This document shows, piece after piece, positions 37,268 to 47,087 of a stretch of 64,000 nucleotides of DNA (positions within the stretch are counted from its first letter, which is position 1; every line of letters starts with the position of its first letter). The stretch is from Rhodoferax sp. GW822-FHT02A01. GTDB lineage: Bacteria > Pseudomonadota > Gammaproteobacteria > Burkholderiales > Burkholderiaceae_C. The notes beneath the pieces were generated by a model. That model ran no database searches. It was not told where the DNA came from and was given only the letters and a program-made list of their open reading frames with translations. Location: assembly GCF_038784515.1 (NCBI RefSeq), contig NZ_CP152376.1:4278001-4342000 (forward strand), written 5' to 3'. A program made the position numbers and the translations under genes.

Positions 37268-40200
37268 ATGGTGCAGAGTAAGCAGGTCAAGTCAGAGCAG
37301 AGCGCAGACGGTGTCCATATGGGCTCAACGATTGGCGCACGTTTTAGCCAATTTCTGCGTAGCCATTTGCAGCGTTATGGTCACGGACTCATTGTCCACG
37401 GATTGGTCACAACGTTAAGCTTTTGTGCAACCTTTGGGTTTGCTTCACTTGCCAGCGCACAAATCACCAATGCGTCTCCTGGGTTGATCGATACGCCAGT
37501 CGCGTTTGGTGTATCGCAAAGCGGAGCTGCCAGCTACCAGGTTCCCTTGAAGTTGCCACCGGGTGTTGCCAACATGGCACCCAAACTGGCTCTGACTTAC
37601 AACAGCCAAGGCGGCAATGGCATGCTTGGCGTTGGCTGGGCATTGTCGGGACTGTCCTCGATTACCAGGTGTGCTGCCACCCGTGCGCAGGACGGTGTTA
37701 CTGGCGGTGGGGTGAACTTTGATACCAATGACAAGTTCTGCCTGGATGGACAAAGGCTCATGCTGGTGCCAGGTACCGGTGCCTATGGGGCCTCAGGCAG
37801 CGAGTACCGCACCGAGATCGATAGTTTCAGCAAAATCGTAGCCAATGGCTCTGCCGGATCAGGTCCTGCGTACTTCATCGTCAAGACCAAGAGTGGCTTG
37901 ACCATGGAGTATGGCAACACAGCCGATTCGCGCATCGAAGCGGTGAAGTTCAACCCCAGTGCAACCTGGACATCTGGGACCGCACGCGCCTGGGCGCAGA
38001 ACAAGATCACGGACCTCGCTGGCAACTACCTGACCGCAACTTACGATGAGGACACCGTCAACGGCACCTATTACCCTGCCCGCATTGACTACACGGGCAA
38101 TGCTACGAGCAGCCCAGTGCTTGCAACCAGTGCTTCCGTTCAGTTCTTCACCGACACAAGCAGACTGGACGCTATCGCGGGCTATTCGGCAGGGGCCGTG
38201 TTCAAGTCTACCAAGCGGGTAAATGCCATTCGCACCTACGTGGGTGCGTCCTTGGTCAAAGAGTACCGACTGGCCTATGGTGCGCAGAGTACTGCCTTGG
38301 ACAAGAGCAAGCTTGCCAGCATCACGGAGTGCGATGTGGCCGGAGTTTGCCAAAGTCCTGTGTCCCTCGCCTGGGGCGGTGCAGGCACGGACGGCTTTGC
38401 TGCGGTGAACACGTGGCTAAGCAGCCAGTACGGCACGGGAACCTGGACCGACAACAATCTCTATCCGCGCATGCTGGTGGATGTAAACGGGGATGGCCTG
38501 CCCGATATCGTAGGTTTTGGTCCCCAGGGTGTGTATGTTGCTATCAACGCGGGCAACAACACCTTCAATACGCCTAGTTATGCCTTAAGCAACCAGTTCA
38601 GTGTGGCGCAAGGATATGCGGACAACAACACGGCTCCCAGATTTCTGGTGGATGTGAACGCAGACGGCCTGCCCGATATTGTGGGCTTCCATGCCAATGG
38701 CGTGTACGTGTCACTAAACAACGGAAACGGCACCTTTGCCGCTCCGCAGCTTGTGCTTGCCAATCAGTTTGGCCCGAATCAAGGTTTTGCCGACAACTCG
38801 GTCAATCCCCGTCAGCTAATTGATGTCAATGGGGATGGCCTTCCCGACATCGTGGGGTTTGATGCCAGCGGGCCGAATGTGGCTATTAACAATGGAAACG
38901 GCTTCAATGCTCCAACCCATTGGATTACCGGCCAATTCGGAACGTCCCAGGGGTGGGGCAATAACCTAACGGCCCCAAGGTTCCTTGTGGACATCAATGG
39001 AGACGGCTTGCCGGACATTGTGGGATTTGCCAACGGGGCAGTTACTGTAGCCTTGAACACGGGCGGTGGCTTTTCCATACCAGTGGCTGGCAGTGCGAAC
39101 TATGCCTGTGCTCCAGGACAAACCGCGTCCGGGACAACCTGTTTTAGTCCTAGCTACTCAGCGGTGAACTACAGTTGCCCGAGTGGCGGAACATTGGTAA
39201 CCAATGATCCGAATTCGCCCACGCCGTACTGCGACGGTGGAACCGTCACCCACAACAACAACCCGGTCTATTTCCCACTCAGCACGTATTACACGTTGCG
39301 CTACCTTGTGGACGTCAATGGTGACGGCCTTCCCGACATTGTTAGTTTTACGCCCGATGGAGTCATGGTCTCCATCAACACCGGCGCAGGATTCGCCGCA
39401 CCTGCGTTGTGGCTTGGTGGTCAATTCAGCCTATCCCAAGGCTATGCTGATAACGACGTAGCACCCCGCTACCTCATAGACGTCAATGGTGACGGGTTGC
39501 CCGACATTGTGGGCTTCTCCGCCACTGGTGTCGTCGTCTCCACCAACAATGGAGCGGGCTTCAATCAGCCTGTGCCATGGGTAGGGAACTTCGGAACAAG
39601 TGCAGGCAATTGGGTTAACAACACCGTCAATCCGCGCTTTGTGGTCGATCTCAATGGCGATGGACTGCCCGATGTGATCGGATTCGATGGCACCAACGTG
39701 GTGGCCGCGACCAATAACCGTGCCGTGACAGGCAACTTTGTTGCGTCGGTTACGTCCAGCCTGGGAGCCATCACCACGGCAACTTACAGCCCGTTGACCT
39801 CGCAACCATCCGGAAGTGTCTATACCAAGGACACCGCAGGCAATGCAGCAGGCTATCCACTTGTTGATGTGGTGGCTCCCTTCTATGTGGTGAGCTCAGC
39901 TACCAGTAGCAACGATATTGGAGGCACGACTACTGCCAATTACACCTATGGTGGCCTCAAAGCAGATCAGGCCAATGGTCGGGGCATGCTGGGTTTTCGC
40001 TGGGTCAAGAGCCATGACCACGAAACCGGGATTGACCATTACACGGAATACCACCAGGACTGGCCGTATGTTGGAATGCCTTCGCTGAGCGAAACGCGTC
40101 TGTTATACGCTGGCAACGCCGGGGTTATCAAGCGCACGACGGTTACCCCTGGTTGCCAGATTCCCCGCACAGCGGCGTCGTGTGCAGTGGCAGCTGGAAA

Positions 40201-43200
40201 CAGCTATTTCCCCTATGTGGCCAGTACGGTGGAATCCGCCTGGGACCTCAACGGAGCCGTGTTGCCGGTAACCACCAGCAGCTATACCTATGGACAACCC
40301 ACCCAGTTCGGAGACCCCACCCAGGTCGTGGTGGGAACCGATGATGGCCTGAGCAAGACCACGACCAACGTCTTTACTGCCGCGGATACCACCAACTGGA
40401 TTGCCCCAAGATTGCAGCAAACCAGTGTGCTCAGTGCGGCCCCCTCCGGGAACATCACCCGTACCAATCAATATACCTACGACGCTCGGGGGCTGGTCTA
40501 TCAGGAGACCCAGGAGCCAGGCACTCCGAACTACTGCCTGCAGACTACGTACCTGTATGACAGTTTTGGTAATCGCAGCAGCACCAGCGCTGCGGCATGT
40601 GCAGGTGCCACAGCGCCAACCATCACCAGTGCGGCAACCCCAAGAACCAGTACTAACAGCTTTGGCGCTGACGGTTACTTCCCCGTATCCAGCACCAACG
40701 CTTTGTTGCAGTCTGAGAGCCGCGTCTATGACTATCGCTTCGGTACGCCCACCAGCCTCACCGGCCCCAATGGGCTGACTACCGGTTGGAGCTACGACAC
40801 ATTTGGCCGGAAGACCCAAGAGGTGCGGGCAGATGGCACTTCTACCACTTGGAGCTACAAGGCATGTGCCAACGACTGCCCTATATCAGTTGCAGGCGCC
40901 GTGCCGAAGTGGTACGTCATTGAGCAGAGCTATGGTGCTGGCACTCCCGGCGCGGGCGGCGTACCCACCACCAGCACCACGGTCAGCAGCCCTGAGAAGC
41001 GCCAGTTCTTTGATGCGCTGAACCACGTCGTGCGCGTGCAGACCCAAGGGTTTGATGGCGCAGGCGCTGCCCCCACTTTGGTGCAAGACACCCAGTACGA
41101 CACGCTGGGTCGAATCTCTCAGCAATCCAATCTGTACGACCTCGCTGGTGGCACTCCGGTTTGGACCAGCTATACCTATGACGCACTGGGGCGTACGACT
41201 TCTGAAAGCCATCCAGATAGCGTAGCGACCGGTGGGGTGGCAACCACCACGACCACCTACAACGGCTTGTCAACGACCGTACAGAACGCAGCCGGTCAGA
41301 CCAAGACCACCACCCTTAACGCGCAAGGTCGGGTTGCCAGTGTTACAGATGCGCAGTGGAGTCAGGTTACGTACTCCTACGATGCTTGGGGCAACTTGCT
41401 GTCCACCAATGCGTCCCAGTCGGTCACTGCCATGCAATACGACCTGCGCGGTCGCAAGATCGCCATGCAGGACCCGGCCATGGGGAGCTGGACCTACAGC
41501 TACAACGCCTTTGGCGAGCTGGTCAGTCAGCGTGACAGCCTGAACCAGACCACTACGATGTCCTATGACGTTTTGGGCCGGATGACCCAGCGTCTGGAGC
41601 CGGACCTCAATAGCCAGTGGAGCTATGACACCAAGTTCGATGGCACTGCCTGCATCAAATCCGTTGGCAAGCTGTGCGAAGCCAAGACCGACAACGGCTA
41701 CAACCGCAAAGTCACCTTTGACGCAGTGGGGCGTGTGTCCAGCACGGCAATCGTTCTGGATAGTGTTGCCTCTCCTGCGACCCTCAGCCAAACCTATGAT
41801 TCCGCAGGCCGCGTGAGCGTAAAGACCTGGCCCACCGGTTACCAGGCCACCTACAGCTACACCCCTCTGGGCTATTTGCTGGCCGTCAATGGCGGCGGCA
41901 CCAACGGCTTTACCCAGACCACCAGCTACCAGGTCCAGGCCATGGACGCCGCAGGCCACGTCACCCAGTACAAACTCGGTGGCAAAGTCACCCATGTCAA
42001 GTCCTATACGCCTGATACGCAGCGCCTGAGCGCCCAAGTCGCCACCACCGACGGCCAGGCCAGTGGCAACGTGATGAACCAAAGCTACTCCTATGACGCT
42101 TTGGGCAACCTCACCACTCGCAATGACAACGCCCCCGGTGTGGGTACCCAGGAGAGCTTCAGCTACGACAGTCTGAACCGCCTGACTCTCTCCACGATCC
42201 TTGGAGGAAGCGTGAGTCCACCCACGACCACGCAGGTGATGTATGACACCCGAGGCAACATTGCTTATCGCAGCGATGTGGGCCGTTACTGGTATGACGG
42301 CGCCCGCCCCAACCGCATGACCAACGTCACCCTGGAGACCAATCCAGGGGCCACTGTTTCTCTCACGGGCACACAGGCTTTGAGCTATGCCTTTGACGAT
42401 GCCAATGCGGGCGCGCAAACTGTTGGAGGCACGACGCTGGGCAACGGCAACTTGACCTATACGGTGACCAACGACGCAGTCAACCACAGGCAGTTCGTGC
42501 GTTATGAGAGTTACACCAGCTTTAATATGCCTGCGGGATTTACCTATAGCAACCTGGTCACTAACAATTACTGCCTTCTGCCAGGTTACACGCTCGACGC
42601 CACCACTGGCCAGTGCACGCTGACAACGACTTCGACCATTCCGGCCACAAAAGTGGGCTATAAGTGCAGTGCCAACGGTCCAACGCAGTCTGGTTCGACT
42701 TGCCCTACGGTGTCAATCGTCGGTCCAGTTACGGCAACACCCAATTACGCTTGCCCAGCGGGATATTCCCCTCCTACAGGTTCAACTAGTTGCTCAATAA
42801 CGACCACGTATGTGGCTACCGCTACTACGGTGTGTCCAAGCCCAGGGACGTGGATGCTAACAGACGAAAATGGTCTTCAATGTGGCTTTATGTCCGGTGG
42901 TCATAATGATAACGTTACTTGGGTAGCCACCTACGTCAGCTATTCCTGTCCCTCAGGTGGCTCCCTCTCCGGCACGACCTGCTACGTCACGAGCTACAAG
43001 TCGGCCTACGTTGCCTTCTATACCTACTCCTGCGCTGCGGGTCAGAATGTCGATGCCACTAACACAAATTGCACGGTTACCACTTACCCCGCTGCGCAAC
43101 CGGTCTACACATGCAGCACTGGGCAACTAAACAACAATACTTGCATCATCACCAGCACGGTGTCGATGCCACCGAGTTCCTACAATTTCTCGGACCGCAC

Positions 43201-44488
43201 GCTCACCTTTGTGTACGGACCGGAGCACCAACGCATCAAGTCCAACCTGGTGCTCTCGGGCAACGGAACGAGTAGCTACTTTGCAGGCAACACCTGGTAT
43301 CTCAATGGTGAAAGCGGTTTGGACCTCGCTTATGAAAAAGAGATCCGCGCCAATGGAACTGTTGAAAACCGCCACTACATCACGGCAGACGGCCAGGCCT
43401 TTGCGCTCTTTACCAGTCGCACGGGAACACTTAACGGCCTGACAGCGACGTCCACGAACTATTTGTTGCATGACCATCTGGGCTCCATCTCCGTTGTCGC
43501 CGATGAAACCGGTGCAGTAACAGAGCGACTTGCTTATGACCCTTGGGGCAAGCGGCGCAATATCAACACTTTGCCGGGAACTCCAGATAGTCTGGACCGG
43601 CTGGTGGCAGTAGCTACAAAGCGCGGCTACACCGAGCATGAGCATTTTGATGAGGTGGGTGTGGTGCACATGAACGGGCGGGTGTATGACCCGTTGGTGG
43701 GGAGGTTCATGAGTGCGGACCCGCATGTGACCTATCCCTATGATCTCCAGAGTTTCAATCGGTATAGCTATGTGTTGAACAATCCATTGGTGTTCACCGA
43801 TCCGACGGGACTGGACGCTTGGGCTCATGAGAATCCCAATGGAACCACGAGCTACAACCCAACTGCGCATGGTCAAGGCATCTGGGGCAAAGGGAATTCC
43901 AAGGTCGTCTCCGCTCCTGCTGATCCCAATAAACTGAACATAGTAAATACATTTGCAAAACTAGTGCCTGAGGCCCAAACTGGTTCGGCAATGCAAGACC
44001 CGTATGGAACTATCTATAGTGCTCTGCCTGCCGACCTGAAAGATTTGATACAAAAGATAGTAGATTATCCGGGTATGCCTGGGTTTGATATCAAGATTGG
44101 CATAATTGGTTCCATAAAATTGGAAAAAGAAGTCGAAGGTATTCTGCAAGGAATTAAGGAGGTTAATAAAGGTTTTGGTGAACTGGAAAAAGCCAGCGAA
44201 TTAGGCGTCCAGGAATATAGAGTTTTAAAGAAGGCTGCACTGGAGGCTGGCGATGAAAGACACCACCTCTATGAAAAGCGGTTTGCTGATACCCTCGGAG
44301 AGAAGCCGCGCGAAATGTTAAGTGTCGTAGCAACTAAAGAGGAACATCAAGAGTTTACAAACGCTTGGCGCGCTGCAATCTCGTATGGCGAGGGCACTCT
44401 CAATGCCACGGTAGATAAGATACAGGACACTGCCAGACAGATATATGAAGGTTACCCCGCTATCTTGCGAGCTCTTGGATTAAAATAA
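37268..44488 (+). CDS. SpvB-VCBS-Rhs polymorphic toxin with HNH-like C-terminal tip
   Basis: 2406 residues. A long N-terminal extension with signal-like segment ends SLASAQ (about residue 65). SpvB-type domain at about 75-370 (QVPLKLPPGVANMAPKLALT). Seven VCBS/FG-GAP loops of DVNGDGLPDI type at about 400-800, Ca-binding in style. YD/Rhs repeats at about 1060-1680. Rhs core at about 1975-2183 (AYDPWGKRR, GRVYDPLVGRFMSADP, NRYSYVLNNPL) ending DPTGLD. The variable tip (about 2184-2406) is A/T-rich and carries ERHHLYEKRF (His2332/2333) and EEHQEFTNAWR, like HHxxEKRF-type HNH/Endo VII toxins. Two cysteine-rich inserts (about 611-656 and 1764-1968) interrupt the shell. Probably exported and used against neighbouring cells. 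The gene just downstream is the immunity candidate. Confidence 0.88.
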   Translation: MVQSKQVKSEQSADGVHMGSTIGARFSQFLRSHLQRYGHGLIVHGLVTTLSFCATFGFASLASAQITNASPGLIDTPVAFGVSQSGAASYQVPLKLPPGVANMAPKLALTYNSQGGNGMLGVGWALSGLSSITRCAATRAQDGVTGGGVNFDTNDKFCLDGQRLMLVPGTGAYGASGSEYRTEIDSFSKIVANGSAGSGPAYFIVKTKSGLTMEYGNTADSRIEAVKFNPSATWTSGTARAWAQNKITDLAGNYLTATYDEDTVNGTYYPARIDYTGNATSSPVLATSASVQFFTDTSRLDAIAGYSAGAVFKSTKRVNAIRTYVGASLVKEYRLAYGAQSTALDKSKLASITECDVAGVCQSPVSLAWGGAGTDGFAAVNTWLSSQYGTGTWTDNNLYPRMLVDVNGDGLPDIVGFGPQGVYVAINAGNNTFNTPSYALSNQFSVAQGYADNNTAPRFLVDVNADGLPDIVGFHANGVYVSLNNGNGTFAAPQLVLANQFGPNQGFADNSVNPRQLIDVNGDGLPDIVGFDASGPNVAINNGNGFNAPTHWITGQFGTSQGWGNNLTAPRFLVDINGDGLPDIVGFANGAVTVALNTGGGFSIPVAGSANYACAPGQTASGTTCFSPSYSAVNYSCPSGGTLVTNDPNSPTPYCDGGTVTHNNNPVYFPLSTYYTLRYLVDVNGDGLPDIVSFTPDGVMVSINTGAGFAAPALWLGGQFSLSQGYADNDVAPRYLIDVNGDGLPDIVGFSATGVVVSTNNGAGFNQPVPWVGNFGTSAGNWVNNTVNPRFVVDLNGDGLPDVIGFDGTNVVAATNNRAVTGNFVASVTSSLGAITTATYSPLTSQPSGSVYTKDTAGNAAGYPLVDVVAPFYVVSSATSSNDIGGTTTANYTYGGLKADQANGRGMLGFRWVKSHDHETGIDHYTEYHQDWPYVGMPSLSETRLLYAGNAGVIKRTTVTPGCQIPRTAASCAVAAGNSYFPYVASTVESAWDLNGAVLPVTTSSYTYGQPTQFGDPTQVVVGTDDGLSKTTTNVFTAADTTNWIAPRLQQTSVLSAAPSGNITRTNQYTYDARGLVYQETQEPGTPNYCLQTTYLYDSFGNRSSTSAAACAGATAPTITSAATPRTSTNSFGADGYFPVSSTNALLQSESRVYDYRFGTPTSLTGPNGLTTGWSYDTFGRKTQEVRADGTSTTWSYKACANDCPISVAGAVPKWYVIEQSYGAGTPGAGGVPTTSTTVSSPEKRQFFDALNHVVRVQTQGFDGAGAAPTLVQDTQYDTLGRISQQSNLYDLAGGTPVWTSYTYDALGRTTSESHPDSVATGGVATTTTTYNGLSTTVQNAAGQTKTTTLNAQGRVASVTDAQWSQVTYSYDAWGNLLSTNASQSVTAMQYDLRGRKIAMQDPAMGSWTYSYNAFGELVSQRDSLNQTTTMSYDVLGRMTQRLEPDLNSQWSYDTKFDGTACIKSVGKLCEAKTDNGYNRKVTFDAVGRVSSTAIVLDSVASPATLSQTYDSAGRVSVKTWPTGYQATYSYTPLGYLLAVNGGGTNGFTQTTSYQVQAMDAAGHVTQYKLGGKVTHVKSYTPDTQRLSAQVATTDGQASGNVMNQSYSYDALGNLTTRNDNAPGVGTQESFSYDSLNRLTLSTILGGSVSPPTTTQVMYDTRGNIAYRSDVGRYWYDGARPNRMTNVTLETNPGATVSLTGTQALSYAFDDANAGAQTVGGTTLGNGNLTYTVTNDAVNHRQFVRYESYTSFNMPAGFTYSNLVTNNYCLLPGYTLDATTGQCTLTTTSTIPATKVGYKCSANGPTQSGSTCPTVSIVGPVTATPNYACPAGYSPPTGSTSCSITTTYVATATTVCPSPGTWMLTDENGLQCGFMSGGHNDNVTWVATYVSYSCPSGGSLSGTTCYVTSYKSAYVAFYTYSCAAGQNVDATNTNCTVTTYPAAQPVYTCSTGQLNNNTCIITSTVSMPPSSYNFSDRTLTFVYGPEHQRIKSNLVLSGNGTSSYFAGNTWYLNGESGLDLAYEKEIRANGTVENRHYITADGQAFALFTSRTGTLNGLTATSTNYLLHDHLGSISVVADETGAVTERLAYDPWGKRRNINTLPGTPDSLDRLVAVATKRGYTEHEHFDEVGVVHMNGRVYDPLVGRFMSADPHVTYPYDLQSFNRYSYVLNNPLVFTDPTGLDAWAHENPNGTTSYNPTAHGQGIWGKGNSKVVSAPADPNKLNIVNTFAKLVPEAQTGSAMQDPYGTIYSALPADLKDLIQKIVDYPGMPGFDIKIGIIGSIKLEKEVEGILQGIKEVNKGFGELEKASELGVQEYRVLKKAALEAGDERHHLYEKRFADTLGEKPREMLSVVATKEEHQEFTNAWRAAISYGEGTLNATVDKIQDTARQIYEGYPAILRALGLK

Positions 44489-44495
44489 TCTCATT

Positions 44496-45287
44496 GTGAA
44501 AATCATCCATAGCATTTCTTTATTCTCCGACGAGGCCAAGCAAACTGCATTCCTTGCGGCTGGTATTGCTCTAAAAACCGGATTCACAAGTTTCAAAATT
44601 GCAGAAGACGACATCCGATGGTCCAAGGTTTCTGAACTTGCATTGCAGTTTGAAGCTGTAGATATGGCGACAACAAAGTTTTCTGAACGCGAATTGAGGT
44701 TGGCTGAGTACTTTGGTGTGGTTCCGACTTGGCACTATGGATACCCGGAGCCTTCCGATGATTTTGGGTATTTAAGCAATACGTACGATCCGAAAAGCTT
44801 TTGCGAACGATGTAAAAATCGCAAGGTGCAGATAGAACTCTTTCGAATAAAGAAGGCTCCCACATGGGGTAGCAAATCAATACTTCAACTTCACTGGGTA
44901 TACGACGAATACTTTGTTCGACCAGACTTATGGCGAGACGTATTTCAGCCGTTGGATGTGGGTTGCAAGCCCGTAGTCTTGGTTGATACAGGAGCTGTTG
45001 TGGACTCGGTAGTGCAACTTGACATACCCCATTTGGTGGAATTGGATATGGATGAACGTTGGGGTAAGACGCGATGCGATGTATGCGGCTCAGAAAAATA
45101 TTTGCCCATTACGCGAGGCCCCTACCCCCTGCCTGCGACAAAAGTTGACTATCCTATCTTCAAGTCCAAGCAGTATTTCGGTAGCGGTGGGAAAAGTTTC
45201 CGAATGGTGGTTGCTTCCGCAGCGTTGCGCCGGGCTTTGCAGGCCGTTGGCGCAAAAGGTGTAGATTTTAAACCCTGCATTGGATAG
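44496..45287 (+). CDS. Double-CXXC protein, candidate immunity protein
   Basis: 263 residues from GTG 44496, 7 bases after the toxin stop; no ATG lies near the start. Two Cys pairs, CERC and CDVCG, the second in a CDVCGSEKY context, recall the double-CXXCG family often encoded beside polymorphic toxins in myxobacteria and others. No signal peptide, so cytoplasmic, as expected for immunity to an imported nuclease. Low-GC like the toxin tip it follows. Immunity function is inferred from position. Confidence 0.65.
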   Translation: MKIIHSISLFSDEAKQTAFLAAGIALKTGFTSFKIAEDDIRWSKVSELALQFEAVDMATTKFSERELRLAEYFGVVPTWHYGYPEPSDDFGYLSNTYDPKSFCERCKNRKVQIELFRIKKAPTWGSKSILQLHWVYDEYFVRPDLWRDVFQPLDVGCKPVVLVDTGAVVDSVVQLDIPHLVELDMDERWGKTRCDVCGSEKYLPITRGPYPLPATKVDYPIFKSKQYFGSGGKSFRMVVASAALRRALQAVGAKGVDFKPCIG

Positions 45288-45357
45288 TTTGTTGTGCAGA
45301 ACGCTGATATGGATGGTGCAGATGGACTTCGATGCGCCTACGTGTGCGGGTAAATAA

Positions 45358-45888
45358 GTGCGTCTAAGAATAATTGGCGCGATAACGGATGTTGCCATGG
45401 GCAAAAAGCCTGCAAAGCCGCGCTGCGCATGGGCAAAACGGGAATTGGTACGGAAAAGGGTGTCAGGGCGTGGCGTTAGCGTGAATGGGCGGGTGTATGG
45501 CCCGTTGGTAAGTCGATGCATGAGCGCGGATTCGCATGTGACCTATCCGTATGATCTGCGCAGCTTTAACCGCTATAGCTTTGTGTATAACAATTCGCTG
45601 AAATTTTTTGATCCGACGGGATATGACGCTTGGAGCCATGAAAATTCAGACGGTAGCTCACATTACAACCTAATCGAGCATGGACATTCAATTGGAAGCG
45701 GTAGCTCGGGAAGTTCCAATGGTGTTGGTACAACAGCATCAGCACCTATTACTGACCCGAATTCGACGCCAGCGAGTGGTCTGGGGGTACTAATTGCTGG
45801 GGCAAGTGTTTTGAGTTGGGACAACTTGTTTAGTTTTGGTGTGAGGCTAGAGTCGGCACACCGCCATTCGAGAGTTTTAAACAATTGA
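45358..45888 (+). pseudogene. Orphan Rhs core end with alternative C-terminal tip
   Basis: 176 codons. The segment NGRVYGPLVSRCMSADSH ... RSFNRYSFVYNNSLKFFDPT duplicates the end of the Rhs core of the big gene (bases 43670-43830 versus 45480-45640, clearly homologous DNA). After DPTGYD the sequence diverges and ends after about 85 residues in a Ser/Gly-rich tip with no motif. It lacks the Rhs shell and a convincing start. This is the classical orphan rhs-CT cassette, a reservoir of alternative tips; it may be silent or decayed. Confidence 0.7.
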
Positions 45889-45898
45889 GCTAGTAACT

Positions 45899-46663
45899 AT
45901 GACTTTGAAGAAAATATACCTTGCATCCGCCTTTTTGCTACTGTCTTCCGCTGTTCATGCGACAGATATTTTCGCTAGCGGTAAGCCCGTGGAAATGTCT
46001 GTTGGAGCTGAAGTTAAACCAGATTTCACGGTGGGTGGCTACTCCATCTATCAGGGAGCGGGCAATTGGCGGCTCTTCAAATCTGAGTCCAGTACGAGTT
46101 CAGCTCGCGGCGAAGCGACGTCGGTCAATCTGGGATGGGTTTCACTGTTTGAATTGGTTGATCCGCAGACCAACGCTTATGTCGGCATGGATATGACAGT
46201 AAACCTATCAAGTGGTGGACCAAATGACTATTGGACTGGCAATCCATGCGCAGGAGTTCATCTGGCAGCCGTTAACAAGGCGCAAGGTCAAGACGATAAC
46301 TGCATGACAATTGATGTCAAGGCTGGACCCACCGGGTCAAAAGGAGCCGAAAATTTCATTGTGCGATCCACGCAATCGGCCTCTAGCGGAAGACTTTTTG
46401 CGATTGCAATCGCATTACCGATTCGAATGTTGGGTCTTCCAGATTCTTCAGATGCGAATTGGACGTCTGCAGCAGTGGAAGCTGATCCCGCAAAGGCAGC
46501 CGTCCTTAATCGAGTAAAGGAGTGGGCGGTTCAACTGCAGGATGCCTCCCGCAAGGCGATTGGCTTCAGCAAACCACAGGACGCATTTGCAGCAGTTCCG
46601 TCGTACCGCACCTTGATGAAGGCACCGGTTAGCGCAACGAACACCGCTGAAGTGAGCAATTGA
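45899..46663 (+). CDS. Secreted hypothetical protein
   Basis: 254 residues with a clear signal peptide (YLASAFLLLSSAVHA). The mature protein is beta-rich with two Cys (NPCAGVHL, DDNCMTIDV) and no recognised catalytic motif. It starts 10 bases after the orphan Rhs tip, the place where an immunity gene would be expected, but a periplasmic protein could only protect against a periplasm-acting tip. Alternatively it is an unrelated exported protein. Confidence 0.6.
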   Translation: MTLKKIYLASAFLLLSSAVHATDIFASGKPVEMSVGAEVKPDFTVGGYSIYQGAGNWRLFKSESSTSSARGEATSVNLGWVSLFELVDPQTNAYVGMDMTVNLSSGGPNDYWTGNPCAGVHLAAVNKAQGQDDNCMTIDVKAGPTGSKGAENFIVRSTQSASSGRLFAIAIALPIRMLGLPDSSDANWTSAAVEADPAKAAVLNRVKEWAVQLQDASRKAIGFSKPQDAFAAVPSYRTLMKAPVSATNTAEVSN

Positions 46664-46700
46664 GAGTGTGTTGCTTCAGCCGATTGGAACAATCTTGGCA

Positions 46701-47030
46701 ATGAGTAAATCAATGAATAAATTCACTCTTCAGCTATCCACTGCGCTATTGATGTGTCTGGCATTGGGTCAATCTGCGCTGGCGCAAACTGAACTAGCGC
46801 AGACCAAAAATTGCCTATCCTGCCATACCGTAGAAAAAAAGCTGGTAGGCCCCGCATTCAAAGATGTAGCCGCAAAGTATCGAGGTGACAAAGAAGCCAA
46901 AGATCGCTTGACTGCCAAGGTCATGCAAGGTGGCGCAGGTGTCTGGGGTGTTTACGCCATGCCCGCCAATCCACAGGTCAGCGCCGAGGAAGCAAAGACA
47001 CTTGTTGGCTGGGTGCTTGGCCTGAAGTAG
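46701..47030 (+). CDS. Class I c-type cytochrome (c551/c552-like)
   Basis: 109 residues from ATG 46701 (ATG 46713 also possible). Signal peptide ends GQSALAQ. The haem motif CLSCH is at residues 38-42 and the Met ligand lies in YAMPANPQ; the ending TLVGWVLGLK is typical of small periplasmic cytochromes of about 80 mature residues. It carries electrons in the periplasm. It sits between the toxin module and the secretion genes without an obvious link to either. Confidence 0.88.
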   Translation: MSKSMNKFTLQLSTALLMCLALGQSALAQTELAQTKNCLSCHTVEKKLVGPAFKDVAAKYRGDKEAKDRLTAKVMQGGAGVWGVYAMPANPQVSAEEAKTLVGWVLGLK

Positions 47031-47087
47031 TGGCGGCAAATCGCCTCGAATTTACCTAAGCCAGCGCTCGTGGCCCTGCCTGTGCCT

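Noticed and set aside
38460..39690. Regularly spaced DNA repeats that could suggest a CRISPR-like or satellite array
   Set aside because: They are coding repeats of the VCBS loop DVNGDGLPDI within one open frame.
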